Below are positions 1 through 8,468 of a stretch of 64,000 nt of DNA, piece after piece; the first letter of the stretch is position 1, and the number at the start of each line of letters is the position of its first letter. A program made the position numbers and the translations under genes. The stretch is from positions 1 to 64,000 of the forward strand of contig JAGXFO010000015.1 of NCBI GenBank assembly GCA_024637255.1. Reading direction: 5' to 3'. A model generated the notes under the pieces. The model was not told the origin of the DNA and searched no databases. It saw nothing but the letters and a program-made list of their open reading frames with translations. This DNA is from Sulfurovum sp. (GTDB lineage Bacteria; Campylobacterota; Campylobacteria; Campylobacterales; Sulfurovaceae).

Positions 1-52
1 AATAACACTCTTGCTAGCAACTTGCTAACCGTCCATGTGTTGTTGGACGCGT

Positions 53-81
53 ATTATAGCATCGAACTACTTCCTTGTCAA
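53..81 (-). promoter_or_regulatory. consensus sigma-70 promoter reading off the left edge
   Basis: Read leftward, a perfect -35 TTGACA (76-81) and a perfect -10 TATAAT (53-58) are separated by exactly 17 bp. The roughly 50 bases between it and the window edge carry no convincing start codon with a ribosome site, so the transcript begins with an untranslated leader or a stable RNA precursor. Such full consensus is usual for rRNA, tRNA or very highly expressed genes; an rRNA operon just outside the window is inference. Confidence 0.75.
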
Positions 82-225
82 GGGTTTTTTGGAAATATGT
101 GGAAATTTGTTTGAATTTGTTTTTTACTTACATTATATATGTAAAAATATTATTCTCTTCTTCTTGCTTGTTTTAAGCATACTCTATTTATAATATTTGT
201 TATTCTAGTCATCAAAGGAACTTTC

Positions 226-402
226 TTGCCTCTATTATTTCTACTCTTTGCTCTCTTTGTTTTATCTGCTTGTGTGAATACGGCAGAGGTTTATTCTTCC
301 AATGGAGAAAAAAGCGCTATTACAATACTTGACAACAAAACTGATGCGCAAAATGCGCAAGACGAATACAAAAAGCTACAAGCACAAAGAGTGCAAGAGT
401 AG
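226..402 (+). CDS. small putative lipoprotein, TTG start
   Basis: A 58-residue protein. It has a hydrophobic leader and a lipobox ending LSAC (Cys at about residue 16), so it should be lipidated and membrane-anchored. The mature part is short, polar and Gln/Lys-rich, ending in a probable helix. No ATG exists in frame. The TTG is preceded at a 6-base gap by AAAGGA (214-219), which supports this start. A TATAAT at 189-194 could be its promoter. It lies 71 bp before the BI-1 family gene on the same strand. I recognise no family; function unknown. Confidence 0.6.
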   Translation: MPLLFLLFALFVLSACVNTAEVYSSNGEKSAITILDNKTDAQNAQDEYKKLQAQRVQE

Positions 403-473
403 AATCTCTTATTAACCTTAGATTAATCTCTGTGCACTATACTTCTCATTAAATTAACAATCAAAGGATTATC

Positions 474-1160
474 ATGGCTTTATACAACAGAAACTATACA
501 TCTACAGAAGCTGTATCCGCACAGGAAGGCGCAAGCGTAAGCTTTATGAAACAAACCTATCAATTACTAGCGGCCAGTATGATTGCGGCTGCTGCGGGTG
601 CTTATGTAACTATGCCTTATGCGGAGACTGTTATGCAATACAAGTGGTTCATATTTGGATTTGAACTCTTTATGCTTTTTGTCGGACTCAGAATGACAAG
701 AAGTAAGCCTGGACTAAACATGGCAGCACTTTTTGTCTTTACTTTTCTGACAGGTGTTAGCTTGGTGCCTCTTTTGGCTTCACTGATTGGTGCAGGAAAT
801 GGCGCCGTTATAGGTAATGCTTTCCTTATGACTTCTGTCCTTTTTGGTGCATTAAGTCTATTTGCTATCAATAGTAAATCAGATTACTCTAGTTGGGGGA
901 AACCGCTATTTATTACACTTATTGTGGTGATTATTGCTTCGCTTGTAAATATGTTTATACTTCAGAGTCCAATGATGCATGTCATTATCACTGCAGGAAT
1001 ATTGTTGCTGTTTAGTATTTTTACCATTTATGATACACAGAATATAGCAAATGGGGCATATGACTCTCCCGTAGATGCTGCAGTGTCTCTTTACCTGGAC
1101 TTTCTAAATATATTTACAGCACTGCTCCAACTTCTTGGAATTTTTGGAAGTGACGACTAA
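474..1160 (+). CDS. Bax inhibitor-1/YccA family membrane protein
   Basis: A 228-residue, very hydrophobic protein with about seven membrane segments after a roughly 25-residue polar N-terminus. The family signature YDTQ occurs near residues 187-190, in the penultimate membrane segment, as in BI-1/YccA (TMBIM) proteins, which are proposed inner-membrane ion or proton leak channels or interact with the FtsH protease. The start has AAAGGA about 6 bases upstream. It appears monocistronic. Family assignment is firm; physiological role is not shown by the sequence. Confidence 0.9.
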   Translation: MALYNRNYTSTEAVSAQEGASVSFMKQTYQLLAASMIAAAAGAYVTMPYAETVMQYKWFIFGFELFMLFVGLRMTRSKPGLNMAALFVFTFLTGVSLVPLLASLIGAGNGAVIGNAFLMTSVLFGALSLFAINSKSDYSSWGKPLFITLIVVIIASLVNMFILQSPMMHVIITAGILLLFSIFTIYDTQNIANGAYDSPVDAAVSLYLDFLNIFTALLQLLGIFGSDD

Positions 1161-1259
1161 AAAACTTCGAAGTAGATTGCGCGTCTTATAGATGCCAATC
1201 TCTTCTGCGCTAAAGAACCCTTCTTCTTGTTTCTATTTTATGCTCTAAAGATAGTCTTG

Positions 1260-1982
1260 TTATAAAGAAGGAAAAGTCAAAGAACTAGCCTCAACAAACA
1301 ATACCTCAAACTCCAAATAATCCAAAGGATACGTCTTCATAAGTTGCTTTGTCTGCTTATACGTCATTTGCTTTTCTCCTCCGCTTACCCCACTTTTTTT
1401 AATATAATTAAACATCTCCCGTACCGTTTCAAAGTAAAGCCTGTATTCTTTTAGCTCAAATGTTGCATGATAATATTTCTGAATCGTATCTCTCAATACA
1501 GTTTCGGAGTAAATGGGTGAAGCTATATGTGCTGTTTGGTGCAAAGTCTTAAAGGTATTGGCTGTAAAAATTGCAAAATAGGCTAAAGATGATTTTTGAG
1601 ATAAATGACCTAAGGTAAAATCCAAATCTTTACTCCACTGCAAGGCAGAAGAAGAAACAATAAGACTATTCTTATCTAGTGAAATATTTTCAAATGTTTG
1701 CAGTCTATTGAAATCTGCATGAATCTTCTCAATCTTGTGGGCAGAGGGATGCAGCTCCAACATCTGTCGTGAAGAATCCAGTGCAATGAAGTGCTCAAAG
1801 GAAGAGTTATTTTTCTCCAAATTCTTATAGACTTCTCCTCTGCCGCACCCCATATCCAGGATAGTGGCATAATGAGATGAGGAGAGTTGTTCTGCCAATG
1901 ATTTGGCAACTTCTGCCTGAATCATATTATGGGAATCATATTCATGCGCAAAACGAGAAAATTCTTGAATAACATTAGACAC
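1260..1982 (-). CDS. bioC: SAM-dependent methyltransferase, BioC-like (malonyl-ACP O-methyltransferase)
   Basis: A 240-residue class I methyltransferase. SAM-binding motif I, LDMGCGRG, lies near residues 42-49. The N-terminus (FSRFAHEYDSHNMIQ) matches the BioC pattern in which a Phe/Ala/Tyr-Asp segment precedes the Rossmann fold. BioC methylates malonyl-ACP to start pimelate synthesis for biotin. No other biotin gene is adjacent, so a related methyltransferase of other specificity remains possible. It is divergent from secG and shares a symmetrical promoter with it. Confidence 0.65.
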   Translation of the reverse strand: MSNVIQEFSRFAHEYDSHNMIQAEVAKSLAEQLSSSHYATILDMGCGRGEVYKNLEKNNSSFEHFIALDSSRQMLELHPSAHKIEKIHADFNRLQTFENISLDKNSLIVSSSALQWSKDLDFTLGHLSQKSSLAYFAIFTANTFKTLHQTAHIASPIYSETVLRDTIQKYYHATFELKEYRLYFETVREMFNYIKKSGVSGGEKQMTYKQTKQLMKTYPLDYLEFEVLFVEASSLTFPSL

Positions 1983-2032
1983 GACTCTCTCCTTTGAGCG
2001 AAAATACAGTCTTCATCGCCATTTCAAACTTT

Positions 2033-2063
2033 TTTGGGTATAATCGCCGAAATTATACCCAAA
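2033..2063. promoter_or_regulatory. mirror-image -10 elements between bioC and secG
   Basis: A 12-bp perfect inverted repeat (2033-2044 and 2052-2063, 7-bp centre) contains GGGTATAAT on both strands, giving a rightward -10 at 2039-2044 for secG and a leftward -10 at 2052-2057 for bioC. Neither has a convincing -35. The two promoters point through each other, so polymerase can probably occupy only one at a time. The palindrome could also be an operator. Confidence 0.55.
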
Positions 2064-2099
2064 TTTCAACGGGCTACCCAACAACATAAAGAGGCACAG

Positions 2100-2582
2100 A
2101 TGACATCAACACTTTTAATCGTACAAATCGTACTTGCACTTGCGATCACAATTGCAGTACTTCTACAGAAAAGTTCAAGCATAGGTCTTGGCGCATACAG
2201 TGGAAGCAACGAATCCGTGTTTGGTGCAAAAGGGCCAACCGGTTTTCTTGCAAAACTTACTTTTATACTGGGGTTTGCATTTATTATAAATACTTTGGCC
2301 TTGGGATATCTATATACTGCAGCCAATACCTCATCTGTTGCAGACAGTATTATTCCTGCAAACAATGCGGCTGTGCCTACTGCGCCATTGGCACCAGTCC
2401 CTACAGCCAATACAGCTATGCCTGAAACACAAATTGCACCAGAAAGCGCTACTCCTGTGGTACCTGAATCAGCTGCTGAAGTAAATGATAGTTTGTCAAC
2501 TAAAGATGCTGGCATTCCTGCTGACAATAAAGCTACAGAAGCAGAAGAAAACACTACATCTTCAGTACCAACAATCAACTAA
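2100..2582 (+). CDS. secG: preprotein translocase subunit SecG with long acidic/Ala-Pro tail
   Basis: A 160-residue SecG. Two membrane segments (about residues 3-23 and 53-75) flank the conserved cytoplasmic loop with SSSIGLGAYSGSNESVFG, the family hallmark. SecG helps SecYE move preproteins across the inner membrane. The start is the ATG at 2100, with an AGAGG ribosome site; an upstream in-frame ATG at 2034 lies inside the promoter palindrome and would add 22 non-conserved residues. The C-terminal about 85 residues are low-complexity Ala/Pro/Thr/Glu-rich, well beyond the compact E. coli protein. Confidence 0.9.
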   Translation: MTSTLLIVQIVLALAITIAVLLQKSSSIGLGAYSGSNESVFGAKGPTGFLAKLTFILGFAFIINTLALGYLYTAANTSSVADSIIPANNAAVPTAPLAPVPTANTAMPETQIAPESATPVVPESAAEVNDSLSTKDAGIPADNKATEAEENTTSSVPTIN

Positions 2583-2591
2583 TTATTCATT

Positions 2592-2624
2592 AGGAGGGCC
2601 CTGTCTCTTTTTAATGTCCCTCCT
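2592..2624 (+). terminator. hairpin after secG
   Basis: AGGAGGG (2592-2598) pairs with CCCTCCT (2618-2624) around a 19-base loop, ten bases after the secG stop. No clean T-run follows, so it may stabilise the mRNA end or separate secG from frr rather than act as a strong terminator. Confidence 0.4.
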
Positions 2625-2697
2625 TATCTACGTTATCTAAATACATAACAAGGTAAAAAAGGGTAAAATTTCTTTAAACAATACCAAGGAGATAGTT

Positions 2698-3255
2698 ATG
2701 GTAAATGATACTTTTGATTACACAAAAGAAAATATGCAAAAGAGTATTGATGCCCTCAAAAGAGACTTTACGACGTTACGAACAGGTAAGGTAACCACCT
2801 CAATCGTAGACAACATCAAAGTAGACTACTATGGGACAATGACTACATTAAACCAGGTAGGGAGCGTCATCGCCACTGATGCAACAACCATCAGTATTAC
2901 TCCTTGGGAAAAAGCGCTTCTTTCTCCTATAGAAAAAGCTATCCAGGAAGCAAACATAGGGGTCAATCCAAATAATGATGGCTCCTTTATTAAACTCTTT
3001 TTCCCTCCAATGACATCAGACCAGAGACAAGGGATTGTCAAACAGGCAAAAGGCATGGTAGAACATGCGAAAGTTTCTATCAGAAATGTAAGAAAAGACA
3101 GTAATGATAAGATTAAGAAACTTGAAAAAGACAAAGAGATAAGTGAAGACGAATCTAAAAAAGCCCAAGATCAAATACAAAAATTTACAGATGAGTATAT
3201 CACAAAAATTGATGAGGCTTTTAAAATAAAAGAAGCTGATATACTCAAGGTATAA
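2698..3255 (+). CDS. frr: ribosome recycling factor
   Basis: A 185-residue RRF of usual length. It splits post-termination ribosomes together with EF-G. The family features visible are the N-terminal helix leading into [14 protein letters not shown], the central beta-domain segment with [19 protein letters not shown], and the long C-terminal helices with [19 protein letters not shown] residues. A ribosome site (AAGGAG) precedes the ATG. pyrE follows after 3 bp, so the two are probably co-transcribed. Confidence 0.96.
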   Translation: MVNDTFDYTKENMQKSIDALKRDFTTLRTGKVTTSIVDNIKVDYYGTMTTLNQVGSVIATDATTISITPWEKALLSPIEKAIQEANIGVNPNNDGSFIKLFFPPMTSDQRQGIVKQAKGMVEHAKVSIRNVRKDSNDKIKKLEKDKEISEDESKKAQDQIQKFTDEYITKIDEAFKIKEADILKV

Positions 3256-3258
3256 AAC

Positions 3259-3876
3259 ATGCAAAAACCTTTTGATGTAGAAAAAGCATATAAAGATGCA
3301 AATGCATTGCTTGAAGGCCACTTTCTTTTAGCAAGTGGTAATCACTCAAATAAATATCTTCAGAGCGCGAAGGTACTCGAGTATCCTAAGAAAGCTTCTT
3401 TACTTGCTGATGCGCTTGCGCGGATGATAAAGGCTCACGGTATTGAAGCAGACACCGTATGTGCTCCCGCCTTGGGTGGTGTCCTTGCAGGATATGAGCT
3501 TGCACGTTCACTTGATATTCGTTCCATCTTTGTTGAGAAGAAAGAGGGCGGCATGGAGTTGCGCCGTGGATTTGAAGTGGCAAAGGGTGAAAAAGTCATT
3601 ATTTGTGAAGACATCGTCACTACAGGAGGCTCTGCACTTAGGGCGGCTCAAGCCATAGAGGCCTTAGGAGGAGTCATTGTTGCCTTCGCGTCTTTGGCCA
3701 ACAGAGGATTCTGTAAACGTGCAGGTAGCGATGTGGTGCCCAAAGAAGAGTGTATGCTGCCAAAACATATACCTCTTTTCTCTCTTGATGATTTTACTTT
3801 TGAAATGTTCTCTCCAGAAGATTGTCCACTATGCAAAGAAGGAAGCACCGCCATAAAGCCAGGAAGTAAATCTTAA
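3259..3876 (+). CDS. pyrE: orotate phosphoribosyltransferase
   Basis: A 205-residue PyrE that joins orotate and PRPP to give OMP in pyrimidine synthesis. The PRPP-binding signature VIICEDIVTTGGS lies at about residues 113-125, and the N-terminal segment FLLASGNHSNKYLQ is typical of the bacterial form. It follows frr by 3 bp, so translational coupling is likely. It ends 6 bp before the convergent HerA-like gene. Confidence 0.95.
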   Translation: MQKPFDVEKAYKDANALLEGHFLLASGNHSNKYLQSAKVLEYPKKASLLADALARMIKAHGIEADTVCAPALGGVLAGYELARSLDIRSIFVEKKEGGMELRRGFEVAKGEKVIICEDIVTTGGSALRAAQAIEALGGVIVAFASLANRGFCKRAGSDVVPKEECMLPKHIPLFSLDDFTFEMFSPEDCPLCKEGSTAIKPGSKS

Positions 3877-3881
3877 AAGAT

Positions 3882-6221
3882 TTACGCCTGCTCCACTCTC
3901 CAAACAATAGCACATAGCTCAATATCAATATCTGTCTTTCTAGGCCTAATACTAAATGTTTCTATTGTGCAGTTTTCTGCATTGTATTTTTCATTTAGTG
4001 CGTCTATTTTGCCTTCAAGCTCATGCTCTAGTGCTGCCATGTCTTCCTGAACCACTGCCTTTCTCTCTTCTGCGCGGCTCATGTCTCCTCGCTCCTTAAG
4101 TATTTTGCCGCCTTTGCTTGCGACGCGTCCTATTTTTGCTGGACTACTTCGTCCAAACAGTGCTCCCAGTACTGCAATCCCTGCTTCTATCATAGATCCG
4201 GTGGAATCAGTGGACTCTTTTTCCACCTGCTCTTGTGCGCGGGCGAGTCTAGCTAACAGCGTTTTCTCTTTTTGTCCATAATATGATTGCAGTTTATCTA
4301 TCTCACTCTCTTTTTTCTCGTTAAGGCTATCCTGCAAGCGAACCATAAAATCTGAACGTGACTCATCGACATTAGATTCCATCTTCGCTGAGCTACAGCG
4401 TAAAAGCTCCAGGTTCTCCTTCCTATAAAGTGTTTCTTTTAGCTCACCCATAGCTTTTTTCAAATCTTTATCTCCTAAAACAACCTCAGGAAGAGCATGA
4501 AATTTTGCATTGTTTGGAGCAATGTGAGGAAAGCGGTCAAACGCTAGGTCTTCATGTCTGGCATTTTCCCACGAAATAATCTGCTGCTTCGCATCAAGAG
4601 GAATATAGAGTTCAAATTCTCTTTGTAGATCAATGCCTTTACTTTGCTGATAAAAATGTACTTTTACTTTGGCTGTCAAAGTGGGAAAAAATATATTTAT
4701 GCTTCTCGTATCGGGTTCATAATACTGAGGAATAGAGGCATCTATATTTTGATAGCTTTCCAGTGCGGATTGACTTTTCATTATGGCAGCAACCGTCTGT
4801 GTAGGAACATTTTGCTCCTCTTTTTGTTCTTGCATCAAAGAAGTAATCTCCTCTTTACTCAAGGGTCCCTTGAGATAGCTCATCACCCAACGTGTAGTAA
4901 AAAGTCGTACATCATCCAAATGAGCACTTTTGATAAAAAATATTCTCTCTTTTAGGTTTGCCAAAAGATTCTTGATTTCATTTTTATCAAAACTGGAGCC
5001 TACTTTTCCACCAAGTCCATCTATTATTCTCTCTATGTCCTGCGTGGTCTGAAGTCTGCCTATGAACCATGTGCCTATATTTGAAAGCCCCTTATAGTCG
5101 AGGTCAACAGGGTTTTGTGTGCTCAAAACCACCCCTACTCCAAAAGCCCTTGCCTGTTTTAAAAGGAGTAGCATGGGCTCTTTACTGGGTGGATTTTTCG
5201 TAGGAGGAAAGAAACCAAAGATTTCATCCATATAGAGTAATGTTTTCAAGGCAGATGTGCCACTTTGGCGACGCATCCATGCGATATATTTATTTAAAAG
5301 CAGTGTGACAAAGAACATACGTTCAGTATCGTTCAGATGCGATATAGAGAAGATAGCGATTTTTGCCTTACCCTGATCATCATAAAGTAATTTTTGTATA
5401 TCTAAACTGTCTCCGTTGAGCCAAAGTGAAAAACTTGGGCTAGCCAAAAGGGCGTTAAACTTTGCAGCTAAGGCAAAACGTGCTCCCTGCGGATAAAAAT
5501 TGTCCAAAGGAAGTACCCCAATCTTTTTAAAAGAGGGATTGATAATCTTGCCTATAATGCCTTCTATACTTAAGTTCTCAGCTCCTATCCATGATTGAGT
5601 GATGATTTGTGCTAAGAGGACATACTCTTTTGACTCCAAAGGATCTGCTTCAATACCCACCAAAGAAAGAAGGCTGGTTGCTGTGCTTTTCAAATAAGAA
5701 GAAAAAGTATCACTGTCTTGCATAACTTCTGCTGGCGGTACATCAAGTGAGCTTAAAATATTGATAGCTACACCCGTCGAACTTCCTGGCGTGTAAATGG
5801 TCTTTTTTACATGATGAAATTTGCGCACACGCTCTACATCCTGGCCCCAGCTCTCAATGCCCTCTTTCCACATAGCAGATATCTTTTGTGCGTATACCAC
5901 GGGATCTGTCTCTTTTACGCTAGCCTCATCTTTTACCCATGGCTCAAAGGAGTCAGAAGAAAAAGCAGGGTCGGTAAGGCACAAATTGCCCATATCGCCC
6001 TTGGGATCAATAACGATAGAGGGGATATTGTCCATGGCCGCTTCTTCTATAAGCCCTATACCAAGACCTGTTTTGCCAGAACCTGTCATACCTATGATTG
6101 CGGCGTGCGTGGTGAAATTTTTGTTTTTTAGCAGGGTCAGTGCTTCTGTGACTTCCATTCTCTGCTTGTCTATATCTTTACCCAGATAAAATAGCCCTAG
6201 CTTTTCATAAATCTCTTGCAT
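3882..6221 (-). CDS. HerA-like (DUF87) ATP-binding protein
   Basis: A 779-residue P-loop ATPase of the HerA/FtsK group. Walker A GMTGSGKT lies at about residues 44-51 and a Walker B-like LLYMDEIFGF in the middle, followed by a Gln-containing STQNP sensor motif. The C-terminal third is charged and coiled-coil-like, with a glycine-rich stretch (IEAGIAVLGALFG). Such enzymes pump or translocate DNA or protein; the substrate is unknown. I chose the ATG at 6221 because AGGAG sits 6 bases upstream; an ATG 15 codons earlier lacks a ribosome site. No nuclease partner (NurA) is adjacent. Confidence 0.8.
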   Translation of the reverse strand: MQEIYEKLGLFYLGKDIDKQRMEVTEALTLLKNKNFTTHAAIIGMTGSGKTGLGIGLIEEAAMDNIPSIVIDPKGDMGNLCLTDPAFSSDSFEPWVKDEASVKETDPVVYAQKISAMWKEGIESWGQDVERVRKFHHVKKTIYTPGSSTGVAINILSSLDVPPAEVMQDSDTFSSYLKSTATSLLSLVGIEADPLESKEYVLLAQIITQSWIGAENLSIEGIIGKIINPSFKKIGVLPLDNFYPQGARFALAAKFNALLASPSFSLWLNGDSLDIQKLLYDDQGKAKIAIFSISHLNDTERMFFVTLLLNKYIAWMRRQSGTSALKTLLYMDEIFGFFPPTKNPPSKEPMLLLLKQARAFGVGVVLSTQNPVDLDYKGLSNIGTWFIGRLQTTQDIERIIDGLGGKVGSSFDKNEIKNLLANLKERIFFIKSAHLDDVRLFTTRWVMSYLKGPLSKEEITSLMQEQKEEQNVPTQTVAAIMKSQSALESYQNIDASIPQYYEPDTRSINIFFPTLTAKVKVHFYQQSKGIDLQREFELYIPLDAKQQIISWENARHEDLAFDRFPHIAPNNAKFHALPEVVLGDKDLKKAMGELKETLYRKENLELLRCSSAKMESNVDESRSDFMVRLQDSLNEKKESEIDKLQSYYGQKEKTLLARLARAQEQVEKESTDSTGSMIEAGIAVLGALFGRSSPAKIGRVASKGGKILKERGDMSRAEERKAVVQEDMAALEHELEGKIDALNEKYNAENCTIETFSIRPRKTDIDIELCAIVWRVEQA

Positions 6222-6330
6222 AAAATACTCCTGCGTATTAAAGATACCTTGCAAATATTTTAGCAAAACTTTGTTTAGTTCGGATTATTCTCTATTTTAG
6301 TAATATTGCCAGGCATTAAGTTTAGTATAT

Positions 6331-6942
6331 CTATACACTTGGAGGAACAATAGGAGCAGGAGGAACCGGAGGCTTTGGTATTGGTGGCACAGGTACCACA
6401 GGGTTTTTTGCTGGTGTTTTAACTGCTGGTGCCTTAACTGCTGGTTTGCTGATACCCTGAAGCATAAAACTGATTGGCTCTTTCCCCTCTTGCTGCATTA
6501 AAACTAAAATCTTATCTTTTTCATGATAAATGTCAAATACTTTCATGGCCGTCATTACAGGATCTATCTCAACTTTTTCATCTGCCAACAGAGGTAAATG
6601 ATAGCCATTTCCTTCTATCCGCACAAGGGTGTTGTCTTTCTTCAGCACTATCCAGCATACTTTGGCAACGGGGAGAGCATAAAGAGAATTTTGTGTCTCT
6701 TCCATGCACACCTTGCTGAACTCATCTTTTTGAATTGTAATATTGCCATCAGAGCCCATCATGTCCAAATATAAAACTTTGGTCGCTCTGGTAATAATTT
6801 TAGATTTTTCCAGGTACTTGGCAAGATGTTGATTGGAGTTTTGAAGCATATCAACGGCACTAAAAAGTGCCACAATGACAATACCCATTAGCGCAATCGA
6901 AATAAGTACTTCTAAAAGAGTAAATGCTTTACGTCTTAACAT
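6331..6942 (-). CDS. type II secretion pseudopilin, GspJ-like, with Pro-rich tail
   Basis: A 203-residue protein with a class III prepilin leader: MLRRKA, then FTLLEV with Glu at mature position +5 and a hydrophobic helix. The residue before the cleavage site is Ala instead of the usual Gly. The body is a minor-pseudopilin-like domain with two Cys. The last about 35 residues are almost wholly Pro/Val/Ala (repeated PAVK and P-P-V-P units). It is the last gene of the leftward gsp arm, 3 bp after gspE. GspJ is my best guess from size and position. Confidence 0.75.
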   Translation of the reverse strand: MLRRKAFTLLEVLISIALMGIVIVALFSAVDMLQNSNQHLAKYLEKSKIITRATKVLYLDMMGSDGNITIQKDEFSKVCMEETQNSLYALPVAKVCWIVLKKDNTLVRIEGNGYHLPLLADEKVEIDPVMTAMKVFDIYHEKDKILVLMQQEGKEPISFMLQGISKPAVKAPAVKTPAKNPVVPVPPIPKPPVPPAPIVPPSV

Positions 6943-6945
6943 GCT

Positions 6946-8457
6946 TTAGCCGTCCATGAGTCCGACACGGATAGCTTCCTCATAACTTGTTTCTCCCGCC
7001 AAAAGCATCTCTTTAAGTTTATCTGCAATCGTCTTCATGCCATTTTTTTTCATGTGTTCTCTCACCTGATAGTCATTAAAGCCGTCTTTCATCATCTCCT
7101 TAACCTTGTCGTTGATTATAAATAATTCACCGATAGCCTGTCTGCCTTTATAGCCTGTAAAGCCACACTCTTTGCACCCTGCAGATTTAAAATATAATTT
7201 TTCTTTAGGTACAGATATCTCTTCTGCGGTTGCGGGTGCCAGTGTTGTTTCTTCTTTACAATGCACACAAAGTTTACGTGTGAGCCTCTGCGCCAATACG
7301 CCCAGCAAAGTAGAAGAGATAAGAAAGTTTTCAATACCCATATCCATCAAACGGCTTAGTGAGGAGGTTGCATCGTTAGTATGTAGCGTAGAAAGGAGTA
7401 GGTGTCCAGTAAGTGCGGAACGAAGCGCTATATCTGCCGTCTCAGAGTCACGGATCTCTCCCACCATAATAATGTCCGGATCTTGTCTCAAGATAGAACG
7501 AAGCCCCGCTGCAAAAGTGAGTCCAACTTTAGTGTTGACCTGTATTTGAGAGATGTTATCTGCATTGTACTCCACAGGGTCTTCTACGGTAATAATATTT
7601 TTATCCGGTGTTGATATATGCTGCAAGCATGCATGAAGTGTTGTAGATTTACCTGAGCCGGTTGGGCCTGTGACCAATATCATACCATGAGCATGATTAA
7701 GAAGCCGATAAAGATCTTTAGTGATTTCTTCTGCAAACCCCAATGACTCCAATGTAGGGATATGCTCTGTTTGTGAAAGTATCCGCATGACAATTCTTTC
7801 TCCATGATAGGTAGGCAACACAGAAACCCTTACATCAATAGACTTACCCGAAATGGTTAACTGAGTACGCCCATCCTGGGGTACTCTTTTTTCTGAAATA
7901 TCAAGACTTGATATGACTTTAATACGGTTAATGACTAGAGCAACAATATTTCTATCGAGGTCAAGATGTTTTTTTAGTGCGCCATCTATACGTAGACGCA
8001 CTTCACCTTTTTTTTCTCCGCTCTCAATGTGAATATCACTTGCACTTTTTTGGATAGCCTGAAAAAATAGAGAATTGACCAGCTTGATGATAGGCGCGGA
8101 TTCTTCACTTGAAAGCAAATCTTGTGAATTACGAATGAACTCCAAAAGATCAGACTCTACTTCTATAAATTCCCCGGAGGTGGTTGACATCTCTTCAAAG
8201 TCAGAACTTGTTTGTATCTCTAAAAATTTATTTTTTAACCGTCCGAAACTCTCAGCATCCACCATGGTAATGGGGTAATCCAAAGAGAGTTTTGCAAAAT
8301 AGTTCAGTGCATCGCCCAATGTATCTTTTTGTACTATACAGGTCTTGGTACCCTCAATTGTCGTAAAAAGTAAAAAGTGTTTTAGTGCCAGTTTATGGTT
8401 TATCTCCTCTTCCCATAGCGGTTGGAGGTTTACATCCTGAAGACGAGGAAAATGCAT
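6946..8457 (-). CDS. gspE: type II secretion ATPase GspE
   Basis: A 503-residue secretion ATPase. It has an N-terminal T2SSE_N-like region, Walker A GPTGSGKST at about 264-272, Asp box and Walker B around DPDIIMVGEIRD (327-338), and a tetracysteine zinc site (C397, C400, C428, C431) as in GspE/PilB. It would power pseudopilus assembly at the cytoplasmic face through GspL and GspF. It lies between gspD and a pseudopilin, 11 bp after gspD. A type IV pilus PilB is the alternative; the surrounding gspC/D/K/L set argues for type II secretion. Confidence 0.9.
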   Translation of the reverse strand: MHFPRLQDVNLQPLWEEEINHKLALKHFLLFTTIEGTKTCIVQKDTLGDALNYFAKLSLDYPITMVDAESFGRLKNKFLEIQTSSDFEEMSTTSGEFIEVESDLLEFIRNSQDLLSSEESAPIIKLVNSLFFQAIQKSASDIHIESGEKKGEVRLRIDGALKKHLDLDRNIVALVINRIKVISSLDISEKRVPQDGRTQLTISGKSIDVRVSVLPTYHGERIVMRILSQTEHIPTLESLGFAEEITKDLYRLLNHAHGMILVTGPTGSGKSTTLHACLQHISTPDKNIITVEDPVEYNADNISQIQVNTKVGLTFAAGLRSILRQDPDIIMVGEIRDSETADIALRSALTGHLLLSTLHTNDATSSLSRLMDMGIENFLISSTLLGVLAQRLTRKLCVHCKEETTLAPATAEEISVPKEKLYFKSAGCKECGFTGYKGRQAIGELFIINDKVKEMMKDGFNDYQVREHMKKNGMKTIADKLKEMLLAGETSYEEAIRVGLMDG

Positions 8458-8468
8458 TATAGTTCCTA

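Noticed and set aside
2034..2099. Longer SecG start
   Set aside because: The ATG at 2034 lies within the promoter palindrome, and the added 22 residues are not SecG-like; the ATG at 2100 has a ribosome site.
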